From positions 493,667 to 557,666 of the forward strand of contig NZ_LISX01000004.1 in assembly GCF_001905465.1 (NCBI RefSeq): a stretch of DNA of 64,000 nucleotides, written 5' to 3'. Shown here piece after piece: positions 25,843-34,800 of this stretch. The DNA is from Kitasatospora sp. CB01950 (lineage in GTDB: Bacteria; Actinomycetota; Actinomycetes; Streptomycetales; Streptomycetaceae). The stretch's first letter is position 1; each line of letters starts with the position of its first letter. A model generated the notes under the pieces. That model had not been told where the DNA came from. It saw only the letters and a list, made by a program, of their open reading frames with translations, and did no database searches. Position numbers and translations under genes: made by a program.

Positions 25843-26985
25843 TCAGTCGCCCTGCCGCCGAAACACCAGCGTGCCACACCGACGCACGGCTTCGACGCCC
25901 CCGGGTAGGTGCAGGGGGCCTTGGCCGCGCCAGCCGGTGACCAGCGAGTCCACGGTTTCCAGGTGCCTGGCGAACAGGTCGCCGGCCGGGCAGCCAGCGC
26001 GCAGGGCGGCGCGACGCAGCACCCGGCGGCGCACCGCGGGGGGCAGTTCGGAGAGCTTGCCCACGTCGAGCGCCCCGTCGGGGGCCCGCAGGTCGTGCTC
26101 GGCGAGGGCCGCCCACTGGTCCAGCGCGTCGGCGTCGTCGCGGAACAGCCGGGCGGTGCGGGCCAGCGCCTCCACCACGCCTCCGCCGAGGTGCTTCTCC
26201 AGCACCGGCAGCACCTCGTGGCGGACCCGGGAGCGGGTGTACGCCGGGTCGGTGTTGTGCGGGTCGTCCCAGACCGGGATGGACTGCGCGGTGCAGGCCT
26301 GCCGGGTGGCGGCCCGGTCCAGCTCCAGCAGCGGGCGGCGGTAGCGGCCCTTCTGGGCCGGCATGCCGGCCAGCGAGCGGGCGCCGGAGCCGCGGGCCAG
26401 GCCCAGCAGCACCGTCTCCGCCTGGTCGTCGCGGGTGTGGCCGAGCAGCACGGCGAGGGCGCCGAGGCGTTCCGCCGCGCGGTCGAGCGCGGCGTAGCGG
26501 GCCTCCCGGGCGGCGTTCTCCGGGCCGCCCTCGCGGCCGACGTGCACCGCGACCGCCTCCACCGGGTCCAGGCCCAGCTCGCGCAGCCGGACGGCGACCT
26601 GCTCGGCGCGTTCGGCGGAGCCGTCCTGCAGGCCGTGGTCGACGGTGACGGCGCCGACCCGCAGGCCGAGCTTGGGGGCCTCGAAGGCGGTGGCGATGGC
26701 CAGCGCCATCGAGTCGGCGCCGCCGGAGACCGCGACCAGCACCAGCGGGGAGCCGGGGGCGGCCGGGGTGCGGGGCAGGCCGGAGGGGTGGCGGCGGGCG
26801 TTGCCGATCAACGTGCCGGGCACCGTGGCGGTGGCGGCCAGCGCGGGCAGCGGGGCGGTCTGCGCCGACGGCGCGCTGCGGGCGCGCACCGGCCCGCCCG
26901 GGGTGACGCCGGCCTCGGCGGCGAGGTCGGCAAGGGTACGGCGGACGGCGAGGCGTATCGCCGCGACAGCGGGGTGTGGGCCCAT
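25843..26985 (-). CDS. tilS: tRNA(Ile)-lysidine synthetase
   Basis: An N-type ATP pyrophosphatase that puts lysine on C34 of tRNA-Ile(CAU), allowing AUA decoding. The PP-loop is [35 protein letters not shown] is the second signature. [27 protein letters not shown] and [15 protein letters not shown] match the family. An N-terminal extension of about 75 residues precedes the loop. ATG 26985, 8 bp after AAGGAG, is preferred to the overlapping GTG 26994. The hpt start is about 63 bp downstream. Confidence 0.94.
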   Translation of the reverse strand: MGPHPAVAAIRLAVRRTLADLAAEAGVTPGGPVRARSAPSAQTAPLPALAATATVPGTLIGNARRHPSGLPRTPAAPGSPLVLVAVSGGADSMALAIATAFEAPKLGLRVGAVTVDHGLQDGSAERAEQVAVRLRELGLDPVEAVAVHVGREGGPENAAREARYAALDRAAERLGALAVLLGHTRDDQAETVLLGLARGSGARSLAGMPAQKGRYRRPLLELDRAATRQACTAQSIPVWDDPHNTDPAYTRSRVRHEVLPVLEKHLGGGVVEALARTARLFRDDADALDQWAALAEHDLRAPDGALDVGKLSELPPAVRRRVLRRAALRAGCPAGDLFARHLETVDSLVTGWRGQGPLHLPGGVEAVRRCGTLVFRRQGD

Positions 26986-27216
26986 GGTTGGCACTCCTTG
27001 GCGGAGGGGGTTCGGGACCGCCTGTCAGCTCTCGGTCACCAGGCGCTCACAGATGGTCGCAGAATCCGGCCTCCGCCCACGCCACCCGCGCCAACGGCGG
27101 ATCCACGGTCCCACGTACGGGTGAATGGAGAAACGTTACGTCTGCCGCCAGGTGTACGACTCGCCCGCGTGACCGTCCACGCCGGGCCGCGCCGTGACCG
27201 CCAAGGGGGCCGGGCG

Positions 27217-28362
27217 TCAGCCGACCACCCGGGCCACCCAGGACGCCGGGTCGTGGATCTCGTCCTTGGTGGGCAGCGTGTTCGGCGAGGTCCACACCCG
27301 GTTGAAGCCGTCCATCCCGGCCCGCTCCACCACGCCGCGCACGAACACCGCGCCGTCCTGGTACTGGCGCAGCTTGGCGTCCATGCCGAGCAGGCGGCGC
27401 AGCACCAGGTCGAGCCGGCCGTTGCCGCGGTCGCGGCGGCGCTGGAACTTCTCCCGGATCTCGGCCACCGAGGGCACCACGGCCGGGCCGACGCCGTCCA
27501 TCACCACGTCGGCGTGGCCCTCCAGCAGCGACATCACGGCGGTCAGCCGGGCCAGGATCTCCCGCTGCGCGGGCGTCTGCACCAGGTCGGTGAGGCTGCC
27601 CGCGGTGGAGCCGTTGCCGCGGCCGGCCAGGCCGCCGAAGGCCTCGCGCAGCCGGTCCAGCAGCGCCGACGGGTCGACGTCGGTCTGCGCCAGGAATTCC
27701 TGCACCTCGGACTGGATGTGGTCGCGCAGCCAGGGCACGGCGGTGAACTGGGTGCGGTGGGTCTCCTCGTGCAGGCACACCCAGAGCCGGAAGTCGTGCG
27801 GGTCGACGCCGAGTTCGCGCTCCACCTGGACGATGTTCGGGGCCACCAGCAGCAGCCGTCCGGGCGGCGTCGCCAAGCCCCGGCGCGGCTGGTCGAACAG
27901 GCCCTCGGGGCTGTCCGGGGCGGTGGGCAGCTCGGCGGGGGCGAAGGTCTCGTACTGGCCGAGCACCTTTCCCGACAGGAACGCCAGCACCGCGCCGACC
28001 TCCACGCCGGTGGCCTTGGCGCCCACCGAGCCGGCCGCCGCCGCGCCCGGGCCGTCCGGGCGGCGGGCCGCCAGGCGGTCCGTCAGCGGGCGGACCACGG
28101 TGCGGAAGCCCGCCACGTTGGCCCGCACCCAGCCGGGCCGGTCGACCACCAGGACGGGGGTGCCGGGAGTGTCCTCGCCCATCCCCATCCGGGTGAACTC
28201 GCGGACGTGCCGCTCGGCCTCGACGGCGTGCCGGCGCAGCTCGGAGACCACCAGGCGGGCCTCCTCCCGGCCGACCCGGGGCCCGGGCCGGGCGAGGCGC
28301 ACCGCGGTCGCCACCGCGAGATCCCAGTCGACCATCTCCGCACCGCTGTTCGCGCTCGTCAT
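27217..28362 (-). CDS. DUF2342 zinc-dependent metalloprotease-like protein
   Basis: About 381 residues of the actinobacterial DUF2342 family, related to neutral zinc metallopeptidases and sometimes annotated as coenzyme F420-associated. The zinc motif is WVCLHEETHRTQF (HEETH in place of HExxH). A downstream Glu in MSLLEGHADVVMDGVG is the probable third ligand. PNIVQVERELGVDPHDFRLW is conserved. No signal peptide, so probably cytosolic. Start ATG 28362 (MTSANSG). Substrate unknown. It lies between dacB and tilS on the same strand. Confidence 0.82.
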   Translation of the reverse strand: MTSANSGAEMVDWDLAVATAVRLARPGPRVGREEARLVVSELRRHAVEAERHVREFTRMGMGEDTPGTPVLVVDRPGWVRANVAGFRTVVRPLTDRLAARRPDGPGAAAAGSVGAKATGVEVGAVLAFLSGKVLGQYETFAPAELPTAPDSPEGLFDQPRRGLATPPGRLLLVAPNIVQVERELGVDPHDFRLWVCLHEETHRTQFTAVPWLRDHIQSEVQEFLAQTDVDPSALLDRLREAFGGLAGRGNGSTAGSLTDLVQTPAQREILARLTAVMSLLEGHADVVMDGVGPAVVPSVAEIREKFQRRRDRGNGRLDLVLRRLLGMDAKLRQYQDGAVFVRGVVERAGMDGFNRVWTSPNTLPTKDEIHDPASWVARVVG

Positions 28363-28434
28363 GCCCTCACGGTACGTGCTCGCCACCCCCCGGGGGAGAC
28401 AACGGCGGCGGCCGATCGACGGGCCGACGGGCCG

Positions 28435-29934
28435 TCAGCACCCGCAGGCGGCGATCTTCGCGACGATCCGGTCCATCGCGGCGCGGGCCACGAACGGGTC
28501 GGCGCCGGTCCGGGTCATCAGCGCGAACACCAGGACCCGGCCGTCGGCGTCGACCAGGGTGCCGGCCAGCGTGTTGACGCCCGCCAGGCTGCCGGTCTTG
28601 GCGCGCACGATGCCGGCCGCCTCGCCGGCCCCGGACTTCGCGCCGTACCGGCCGGCCAGGGTGCCGGTGAAGCCCGCGATCGGCAGGCCGGTGATCACCG
28701 GGCGCAGCTCCGGGTGCCGTGGGGAGGCGGCCTCGGCGAGCAGCTTCACCAGGACGGTCGGCGGCAGCTGGTTGGCCTTGGCCAGGCCGCTGCCGTCGGT
28801 GAGCACCACGCCCGTCAGCGGCAGGCCGAGCTTGCCGAGTTCGGCGGTGACGGCGCTCGCGGCGCCCTCGAAGCTCGCGGGCTGCCTGGCGGCGAGCGCG
28901 ACCTGCCGGGCGACGGCCTCGGCGAGCTGGTTGTCGGAGGTGGTGAGCATCCGTTCCACCAGCCGTCCGATCTCCGGCGACTCCACCCGGGCCAGCTCGG
29001 CGGCCCCGGCGGGCGCGGTGGCCTGCCCGGCCTTGTTCTGCACCGTGATGCCTTCGGCCTTCAGCAGGTTCGCGAAGGCCTCGACGGCCTGCCCGGCCGG
29101 GTCGGACACCCGCTGCGGGGCCTCCTCCTGGGAGTGCGGGTCGGACCGGGCCTCGTCGACCATCAGCGGGGCGACCGCGGCGATGTTCGTCCCGTCGTGC
29201 TCCTTGTGCAGCAGCGGGCCGGTGTACAGCGAGGCGTCGTAGGAGAGCTTGACGCCGGTGGTGCCGGCCGCCTTCAGCGCGGCGGCGGTGCGGCGGGCCA
29301 GGTCGGCCAGCGAGGCGGGCGCGCTGTCCGCGTCCACGGGGGCGCCGCCGACCCGGACCTGGTCGACGGGCAGCACCGTCAGCGTGGGGTCGCCGCCGCC
29401 GACCAGGGTGATCTCGCCGGCGGCGCCCTGCACCACGGTGGTGGCGATCCGGCGGTCGGCCGGCAGCAGGGCCAGCGCGGCGACGGCGGTGGCCAGCTTG
29501 GTGGTGGAGGCGGGCGTCGCCGGGGTGTTCTCCTGGGCGCCTAACAGCAGCTCACCGGTGGCGGCGTCGGCGACCGCGTAGCTCAGGGTGCCCAGCGACT
29601 TGTCCTGGACGGTGCTGCCGACCGCGCTGCGCAGCGCGTTGCCGTTCGGGGCGCGGCTGTCCCCGGCGTCCCCGGCGGACAGCACCGGGCCCTTGACGGG
29701 CACCGCGCGCCGCCGGTCACCGTGCCGGTCCTGCCGGCCGTGCCCCTGCGGGTCCCCGTCCTGGTGGTGCCCGTCGTCCGGGCGTCTGCCGTGCCCGTCC
29801 GAGCGGCCTGCGCTCGGCGAGGGCTGCGCCGTCGCCGGGTCGGCGACGGTCAGCACCCCCGCTGCCAGCGCCACCCCCAGGACCCCCGCGAGCGCCGTTC
29901 TGCGCCCGCGTCCCACCCCTGTCCCTGATCTCAC
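28435..29934 (-). CDS. dacB: Secreted D-alanyl-D-alanine carboxypeptidase/endopeptidase (S13), TTA-containing
   Basis: A class C penicillin-binding protein trimming or cleaving peptidoglycan peptides outside the membrane. A signal peptide with basic start and hydrophobic core (TALAGVLGVALAAGVLTV) is followed by a His/Asp/Gly-rich linker of about 35 residues. Active-site boxes are PASTTKLAT (STTK), LTTSDNQLAEA (SDN) and VRAKTGSLAGV (KTG). I prefer GTG 29934, 7 bp after AAAGGGG, over GTG 29976. Codon 131 (plus-strand taa at 29542-29544) is TTA, so translation should need the bldA tRNA. Divergent from ppa. Confidence 0.9.
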   Translation of the reverse strand: MRSGTGVGRGRRTALAGVLGVALAAGVLTVADPATAQPSPSAGRSDGHGRRPDDGHHQDGDPQGHGRQDRHGDRRRAVPVKGPVLSAGDAGDSRAPNGNALRSAVGSTVQDKSLGTLSYAVADAATGELLLGAQENTPATPASTTKLATAVAALALLPADRRIATTVVQGAAGEITLVGGGDPTLTVLPVDQVRVGGAPVDADSAPASLADLARRTAAALKAAGTTGVKLSYDASLYTGPLLHKEHDGTNIAAVAPLMVDEARSDPHSQEEAPQRVSDPAGQAVEAFANLLKAEGITVQNKAGQATAPAGAAELARVESPEIGRLVERMLTTSDNQLAEAVARQVALAARQPASFEGAASAVTAELGKLGLPLTGVVLTDGSGLAKANQLPPTVLVKLLAEAASPRHPELRPVITGLPIAGFTGTLAGRYGAKSGAGEAAGIVRAKTGSLAGVNTLAGTLVDADGRVLVFALMTRTGADPFVARAAMDRIVAKIAACGC

Positions 29935-30011
29935 CGACCGGCCCCTTTCAAGAGCACTCCCCGTCGTAGGAGACACTTGGATTCTGTCAGTCCCAGACCT
30001 TGGAGGAACCG

Positions 30012-30503
30012 TTGGAGTTCGACGTCCTGATCGAGATCCCGAAGGGCTCGCGCAACAAGTACGAGGTCGACCATGAGTCCGGTCGCCTGCGCCTGGACCG
30101 CATGCTCTTCACCTCGACCCGCTACCCGGCCGACTACGGTTACGTCGAGGGCACCCTCGCGGACGACGGCGACCCGCTGGACGCCCTGGTCATCCTGGAC
30201 GAGCCGACCTTCCCCGGCTGCCTGATCAAGTGCCGCGCCATCGGCATGTTCCACATGACCGACGAGGCCGGCGGCGACGACAAGCTGCTGTGCGTCCCGG
30301 CGACCGACCCGCGCTGGTCGCACCTGCAGGACCTGCACGACGTGTCGGAGTTCGACCGCCTGGAGATCCAGCACTTCTTCGAGGTCTACAAGGACCTGGA
30401 GCCCGGCAAGTCCGTCCAGGGCGCCGACTGGGTCGGCCGGGCCGAGGCCGAGGCCGAGATCAACGCCTCGATCAAGCGCCTCGAGGAGCAGGGCGGCCAC
30501 TGA
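30012..30503 (+). CDS. ppa: Inorganic pyrophosphatase
   Basis: A 163-residue family I soluble pyrophosphatase hydrolysing PPi to phosphate and so driving biosynthesis. Signature [22 protein letters not shown] contains the Mg-binding DxDPxD; the N-terminus [19 protein letters not shown] is highly conserved. The start is TTG 30012, placed 5 bp after GGAGG (30002-30006), giving the usual MEFDV N-terminus; the upstream TTG at 30000 precedes that ribosome site. A U-tract terminator follows. Confidence 0.97.
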   Translation: MEFDVLIEIPKGSRNKYEVDHESGRLRLDRMLFTSTRYPADYGYVEGTLADDGDPLDALVILDEPTFPGCLIKCRAIGMFHMTDEAGGDDKLLCVPATDPRWSHLQDLHDVSEFDRLEIQHFFEVYKDLEPGKSVQGADWVGRAEAEAEINASIKRLEEQGGH

Positions 30504-30539
30504 GCCGCGACGCCCTCCGGGGCGGCGCTCAACACCCGC

Positions 30540-30587
30540 GCGAGGGGCGGGAGTCCGGATTCGGACTCCCGCCCCTCGCAGGTTTTT
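30540..30587 (+). terminator. Intrinsic terminator of ppa
   Basis: A perfect 18-bp stem (30540-30557 with 30562-30579) with a GATT loop is followed by TTTTT at 30583-30587. It is the only terminator seen in the window with a clear U-run, and also sits at the 3' end of the convergent dodecin gene. Confidence 0.95.
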
Positions 30588-30597
30588 CGGCGGTCGG

Positions 30598-30813
30598 TCA
30601 GTCGTTGTCGTCGAGCCGGAACCCGACCTTCAGACCGACCTGGAAGTGCTTGACCGCTCCGTCCTCGATGTGGCCGCGGACCTGCACCACCTCGAACCAG
30701 TCCAGGTTGCGCAGTGTGCGGTCGGCGCGGGTGATGCCGTTGCGGATGGCGGCGTCCACCCCCTCGTGCGAGGAGCCGACGATCTCGGTGACCCGGTAGG
30801 TGTGGTCGGACAT
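30598..30813 (-). CDS. Dodecin family flavin-binding protein
   Basis: A 71-residue protein beginning MSDHTYRVTEIVGSSHEGVD, the dodecin signature. The small beta-alpha-beta-beta fold forms a dodecameric shell storing flavin (or CoA) and limiting photochemistry. NLDWFEVVQVRGHIEDG holds the Trp that stacks on flavin in characterised dodecins. ATG 30813 chosen; upstream sequence in frame is not conserved-looking. Confidence 0.93.
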   Translation of the reverse strand: MSDHTYRVTEIVGSSHEGVDAAIRNGITRADRTLRNLDWFEVVQVRGHIEDGAVKHFQVGLKVGFRLDDND

Positions 30814-30908
30814 GGCGAGTACTCCCTGTGCGGCGGTGGCGGGATCCCCCGCCGTCCACCGTGCACCAGCGGGCCGGGACGGGCATCCCGGCTTCACCCG
30901 GCGGGGCG

Positions 30909-31868
30909 TCAGAACGCCGCGCGGACCTCGCCGACCACCTGGCCGCCGCCGTGCAGCGGGGAGGCCAGGCGATCGGCAAGCCGCCCCATCTCCGGGTCCT
31001 GGACGCCCAGCCGGCGCAGCGCGGCGGCCAGCACCGGGCCGCGGGCCCGCTCCGCGCCGTCCTCGATCTTGAAGGCGAGGGCCCGGCCGTCGGCCAGTGC
31101 GACCACCTGGACGGCCTCGGCGCCCATCTTGGACAGCGCGCCGGGCACCGCCCGCATCAGCCAGGTGTCGGGGCGGCGGGTGCCGGCCACGTACTCGGGG
31201 TGGGCGCGCATCGCGTCGGCGACCCGGCGCTGCTCGGTACCGGGCTCGGCCAGCACCAGGGCGCGGTAGCCGCGGGCCAGGCCGGTCAGCGAGACGGCCA
31301 GCAGCGGGGCGCCGCAGCCGTCGGTGCCGGTGTGCGCGGCCTGCTCGCCGGTGGCCTCCTCCAGCGCCGTACGGGCCAGCAGCTGGATGGGGTGCTCGGG
31401 GTCGAGGTAGCTCGCCAGGTCCCAGCCGTTGGCGGCGCAGGCGGCCAGCCAGCCGGCGTGCTTGCCGGAGCAGTCCATCAGGATCGGCGCCCGCTCGCCG
31501 CCGGAGCGCAGCAGCTCCTCCGCCTCGACCTCGTCCAGCGGCAGGTCGGCGGGGGTGCGCAGGGCGGCCTCGGTGAGGCCCGCGTCGGCCAGCATCCGGC
31601 GGACCGCGGCCCGGTGGAAGGGCTCGGCGGAGTGGCTGGAGGCGGCCAGCGCGAGCTGTTCGCCGTGCAGGGCGAGGCCGGCCCGCAGGGTGGCCACCGC
31701 CTGGAAGGGCTTGGCGGTGGAGCGCGGGTAGACCGGCTGCTCGGGGGTGCCCAGCGCGTACGCGACGGTGCCGTCGGCGTCGAGCAGGACCAGCGAACCG
31801 CGGTGGCGGCCCTCGGTGAAGCCGGAGCGTATGACCTCGGCGAGGGCGGGCAGGACGGACTGCGACAC
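30909..31868 (-). CDS. L-asparaginase II family protein (thermolabile/AnsA2-like)
   Basis: A 319-residue protein of the Rhizobium-type asparaginase II family (PF06089), distinct from E. coli AnsA/AnsB. VYPRSTAKPFQAVATLRAGL has the conserved Ser-Lys tandem. CSGKHAGWLAAC contains the catalytic Ser/Cys-Lys region, and TDGCGAPLLAVSLTGLARGYR the zinc/Cys segment. It hydrolyses asparagine to aspartate and ammonia in the cytosol. GTG 31868, 8 bp after GGAGA, is the start. It follows rsiG by 58 bp. Confidence 0.88.
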   Translation of the reverse strand: MSQSVLPALAEVIRSGFTEGRHRGSLVLLDADGTVAYALGTPEQPVYPRSTAKPFQAVATLRAGLALHGEQLALAASSHSAEPFHRAAVRRMLADAGLTEAALRTPADLPLDEVEAEELLRSGGERAPILMDCSGKHAGWLAACAANGWDLASYLDPEHPIQLLARTALEEATGEQAAHTGTDGCGAPLLAVSLTGLARGYRALVLAEPGTEQRRVADAMRAHPEYVAGTRRPDTWLMRAVPGALSKMGAEAVQVVALADGRALAFKIEDGAERARGPVLAAALRRLGVQDPEMGRLADRLASPLHGGGQVVGEVRAAF

Positions 31869-31926
31869 GGGCGGGTCTCCAGGAATGCGACGAGGGTGGG
31901 TGCGGGCCCGGTCGCGTCCCGCCCGC

Positions 31927-32445
31927 TCAGCTCCCGCCGAGCAGGTCCTCGACCCGGGCCTCCCCCTCACGGTACCTGCGGGTGATCTCCGCGCCGCAGT
32001 CGTCCGCGGTCCGCTGCAGCGTCTGGCGGCGGTCGGACACCTCGCGTTCGTACTCGGCCAGCCGTTCGACGGCGGCCAGCAGGTCGGCGGTGGCGTGGGC
32101 GCCGAGGTCGGCCAGTTGGACGTCGCCCATCAGGGCGTCCGCCTCCAGCCGGTAGCGCTCGCCGCGCGGCGGGCCGAGGGTCAGGTGCCGGGCCGGGCGG
32201 CGGGTGGCGGACGGGGCGTCCGCGAGGATCGCGGGCAGCCGGTCGAGCAGGGCGCACTGCGCCTCGCTGGCGCCGGCCAACGGGATCTCCCGGCGCTGGA
32301 GCTCGGCCCGCAGGATGTCCATCCGGCCGTGCAGCAGGCGGCGCAGGTACGACAGGTCGGCCTCCTGCTCCAGGGCGTCCCGGCGCAGCACCCGCAGTTG
32401 CTCCAGGGCCAGGCCGGCCAGTTCGTCGATCGCGCTCACGTCCAT
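31927..32445 (-). CDS. rsiG: RsiG, c-di-GMP-dependent anti-sigma factor of WhiG
   Basis: A 172-residue, largely helical soluble protein. RsiG sequesters the sporulation sigma factor WhiG when bound to two c-di-GMP, using a helical hairpin with repeated motif E(X)3S(X)2R(X)3Q(X)3D. The second helix matches exactly in EREVSDRRQTLQRTAD. The first helix reads EADLSYLRRLLHGRMD, matching except that Q is H. A variable middle (RPARHLTLGPPRGERYRL) separates them. ATG 32445 (MDVSAIDELAG). The single substitution could alter ligand affinity. It is cotranscribed with asparaginase. Confidence 0.85.
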   Translation of the reverse strand: MDVSAIDELAGLALEQLRVLRRDALEQEADLSYLRRLLHGRMDILRAELQRREIPLAGASEAQCALLDRLPAILADAPSATRRPARHLTLGPPRGERYRLEADALMGDVQLADLGAHATADLLAAVERLAEYEREVSDRRQTLQRTADDCGAEITRRYREGEARVEDLLGGS

Positions 32446-32791
32446 CAGTCCGACCACCTGCCGTAGTACCTGTGCCCGCCGGTCGCGGGACCGCCCGTCA
32501 TCCAGGGTTCCCCCGGTGGGCGATGCCACTCGTGCGGGTGACGCGGTTCGCCGGGACGGCGGACGCCCACTCGGGGCCCGGATGGCTCCGGGCCGTCGGA
32601 CAGCGTGCCACCCCGGGACCCGGACCCGCACGCCCGAGTACCCGAACGGCCCCCTGGCGAACACCCCTGGCTAGTACGAAGAATCCGCGCCATGGGCTCA
32701 CCTGCACCGATCGGGGCGCATCATGTGCGACCCCGGCGTGCAACTCGGGGCCACGCGCCCCCCGGACGGGCGTGCGGGCACAATGGGCGGC
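32446..32791. other. Divergent intergenic region between rsiG and dtd
   Basis: 346 bp with no supportable gene. CACAAT at 32779-32784 ends 7 bp before the dtd ATG and could be a -10. I found no clear WhiG-type promoter (TAAA-N15-GCCGATAA) and no BldD palindrome. Confidence 0.4.
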
Positions 32792-33223
32792 ATGCGAGCA
32801 GTGGTGCAGCGGGTCGCCGAGGCGACCGTGACGGTGGACGGCGAGACGGTCGGCGCGATCGAGGGGCCCGGCCTGTGCGTCCTGGTCGGCGTCACCCACG
32901 AGGACACTCCGGCGCAGGCGGCCCAACTGGCCCGCAAGCTCTGGACGCTGCGGCTGTTCCCCGGCAGCCCCGAGCAGTCCTGCTCGGAGCTCGGCGCCCC
33001 GCTGCTGGTGATCAGTCAGTTCACCCTGTACGGCGACGCCCGCAAGGGCCGCCGCCCCACCTGGAACGCCGCCGCCCCCGGCCCGGTCGCCGAACCGCTG
33101 GTGGACGCCGTGGTGGCCGAACTCCGCGCGCTGGGCGCGAAGGTGGAGACCGGACGGTTCGGCGCCGACATGAAGGTCGCGCTGGTGAACGACGGCCCGT
33201 TCACCGTCCTGCTGGAGGTCTGA
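32792..33223 (+). CDS. dtd: D-aminoacyl-tRNA deacylase
   Basis: A 143-residue proofreading enzyme that removes D-amino acids (and Gly) from mischarged t[21 protein letters not shown] is the standard N-terminus. The two active-site motifs SQFTLYGD and NDGPFT (NxPxT-type) are both present, as is [16 protein letters not shown]. Probably homodimeric as in the family. It converges with ygfZ with a 14-bp gap. Confidence 0.95.
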   Translation: MRAVVQRVAEATVTVDGETVGAIEGPGLCVLVGVTHEDTPAQAAQLARKLWTLRLFPGSPEQSCSELGAPLLVISQFTLYGDARKGRRPTWNAAAPGPVAEPLVDAVVAELRALGAKVETGRFGADMKVALVNDGPFTVLLEV

Positions 33224-33237
33224 GCCGAGAGGCAGCC

Positions 33238-34194
33238 TCAGGCCGGGACGATCACGTCCTGGCTGCCGGGCACGCCGTCGGCCAGCAGCACCGCGTCGAC
33301 CGGGGTGTTGCGCTTGACCAGGGCCAGCGCGACCGGGCCGAGCTCGTGGTGGCGGGCCGCGGAGGTGACGAAGCCGACCGGGCGCTCCTGGCCGTCCACC
33401 CGCACCTCGGCGCCGTGCGCGGGCAGCTTCTCCTCGGTGCCGTCCAGGTGCAGGAAGACCAGCCGGCGCGGCGGACGGCCCAGGTTGTGCACCCGGGCGA
33501 CGGTCTCCTGGCCGCGGTAGCAGCCCTTGTTCAGGTGCACCGCGCTGCCCAGCCAGTCCACCTCGTGCGGGATGGTGCGGTGGTCGGTCTCGAAGCCCAG
33601 CCGCGGCCGGTGCCCCTCGATCCGCAGCGCCTCGTACGCCCACACGCCCGCGGCCGGGCCGAACTCGGCGACGGCCTCGGCCAGTTCGGCGCGCGGCAGG
33701 AACAGGTCGCGGCCCCACGGGAGTTCGCGCACCGCGGCGGCCCGGTCGGCGGCCGCGGTGGAGCCGGCCGGCAGGAACACCACGGCGTGGTCCGCGGTGG
33801 CGTCGGCGACCTCGGCCCGGTTCCAGAACTTCATCGACTCCAGGTACGCCACCAGCGCGGGCGCGGTGCCGGGCTCGACGTGGATCCAGGTGGTGGCGCC
33901 GTCGTCGACCAGGTAGAGCGCGTGCTCGACGTGGCCGTGCGGGGACAGCACCAGCGCCTCGGTGGCCTGTCGCGGCGGCAGTTCGCTGACGTGCTGGGTG
34001 AGCAGCAGGTGCAGCCAGCTCAGCCGGTCCGGGCCGGTCACGGTGATCACGCCGCGGTGCGAGAGGTCGACGAAGCCGCGGCCGGCGGCCAGTTCGCGCT
34101 GCTCGCGGAACAGGTCGCCGTAGTGGGCGGCGACGCCCTCGTCGGGACCTTCGGCGGCGACGGCGCCGGGCAGCTCAAGCAGCGGGCTCTTCAT
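33238..34194 (-). CDS. ygfZ: Folate-binding YgfZ/GcvT-like protein
   Basis: A 318-residue tetrahydrofolate-binding protein of the YgfZ/IBA57 family, which helps maintain Fe-S enzymes and tRNA thiomethylation. The diagnostic motif K-G-C-Y-x-G-Q-E is present in LNKGCYRGQETVARVHN. FVDLSHRGVITVTGPDRLSWLHLLL resembles the GcvT folate domain. Start ATG 34194 (MKSPLLELP). A near-perfect short tandem of CCGGGGTCCACGG lies just upstream (about 34218-34253). Confidence 0.9.
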   Translation of the reverse strand: MKSPLLELPGAVAAEGPDEGVAAHYGDLFREQRELAAGRGFVDLSHRGVITVTGPDRLSWLHLLLTQHVSELPPRQATEALVLSPHGHVEHALYLVDDGATTWIHVEPGTAPALVAYLESMKFWNRAEVADATADHAVVFLPAGSTAAADRAAAVRELPWGRDLFLPRAELAEAVAEFGPAAGVWAYEALRIEGHRPRLGFETDHRTIPHEVDWLGSAVHLNKGCYRGQETVARVHNLGRPPRRLVFLHLDGTEEKLPAHGAEVRVDGQERPVGFVTSAARHHELGPVALALVKRNTPVDAVLLADGVPGSQDVIVPA

Positions 34195-34276
34195 ACCGGC
34201 CAGCTTACGACCGGCGGCCACGGTCCACGGCCGGGGTCCACGGCCGGGGTCCACAACGGCAGGCTACGACCGCGGT

Positions 34277-34723
34277 CTACGACTGCGGGTGCTCCGCCTT
34301 GGCCGTGCAGTCGCCGCAGCGGCCGAAGATGGCGAAGTGCTTCAGGTCGGTGTCGAAGCCGTGCTGGGCGCGCAGGCTGTCGATCAGCGGCGCGGCGATC
34401 GCGGTGTCGGTCTCGGTGACCCGGTCGCAGTCCCGGCAGACCAGGTGCAGGTGGGTGTGCCGGCCCGCCAGGTGGTAGGTGGGCGCGCCGTGCCCGAGGT
34501 GGGCGTGCGAGACCAGGCCGAGCTCCTCCAGGAGCTCCAGCGTCCGGTACACGGTGGAGATGTTCACGCCGCTGGCGGTGCGGCGGACGTGCACCAGGAT
34601 CTCGTCCGGGGTGGCGTGGTCGAGCACGTCGACGGCCTCCAGCACCAGCTGGCGCTGCGGGGTCAGCCGATAGCCGCGCTCGCGCAGGTCGGCCTTCCAG
34701 TCGGTGGTGTCGGTGTTCGCCAC
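34277..34723 (-). CDS. nur: Nickel-responsive Fur-family regulator Nur
   Basis: A 148-residue Fur-family repressor. The N-terminal winged helix spans about 10-85 (RLTPQRQLVLEAV, NISTVYRTLELLEELG). Against S. coelicolor Nur, whose nickel ligands are reported as His33/86/88/90 and second-site ligands as His70/72/126, every His is present with a constant shift of three (His36, 89, 91, 93 and His73, 75, 129). CxxC pairs CRDC and CGDC are also present. This favours Nur over Zur or Fur. Nur represses nickel uptake and Fe-SOD when Ni is high. GTG start. Confidence 0.88.
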   Translation of the reverse strand: MANTDTTDWKADLRERGYRLTPQRQLVLEAVDVLDHATPDEILVHVRRTASGVNISTVYRTLELLEELGLVSHAHLGHGAPTYHLAGRHTHLHLVCRDCDRVTETDTAIAAPLIDSLRAQHGFDTDLKHFAIFGRCGDCTAKAEHPQS

Positions 34724-34800
34724 GGTGTCCCTGCCCGTTGAGAGGTCGTGCCGACCAGTGTAGGGACCGACCGCCCGGTCGGTCCCCCACTCGGTCACGC

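Noticed and set aside
25909..29544. Open frame of 1211 codons on the plus strand
   Set aside because: It is antisense to tilS, the DUF2342 gene and dacB, all of which have clear catalytic motifs and proper starts. Long antisense frames are expected at this GC content, and its composition is low-complexity.
34277..34723. Zur or Fur assignment for the Fur-family gene
   Set aside because: The complete His set matches the published Nur ligands with a fixed offset, and the neighbourhood agrees.
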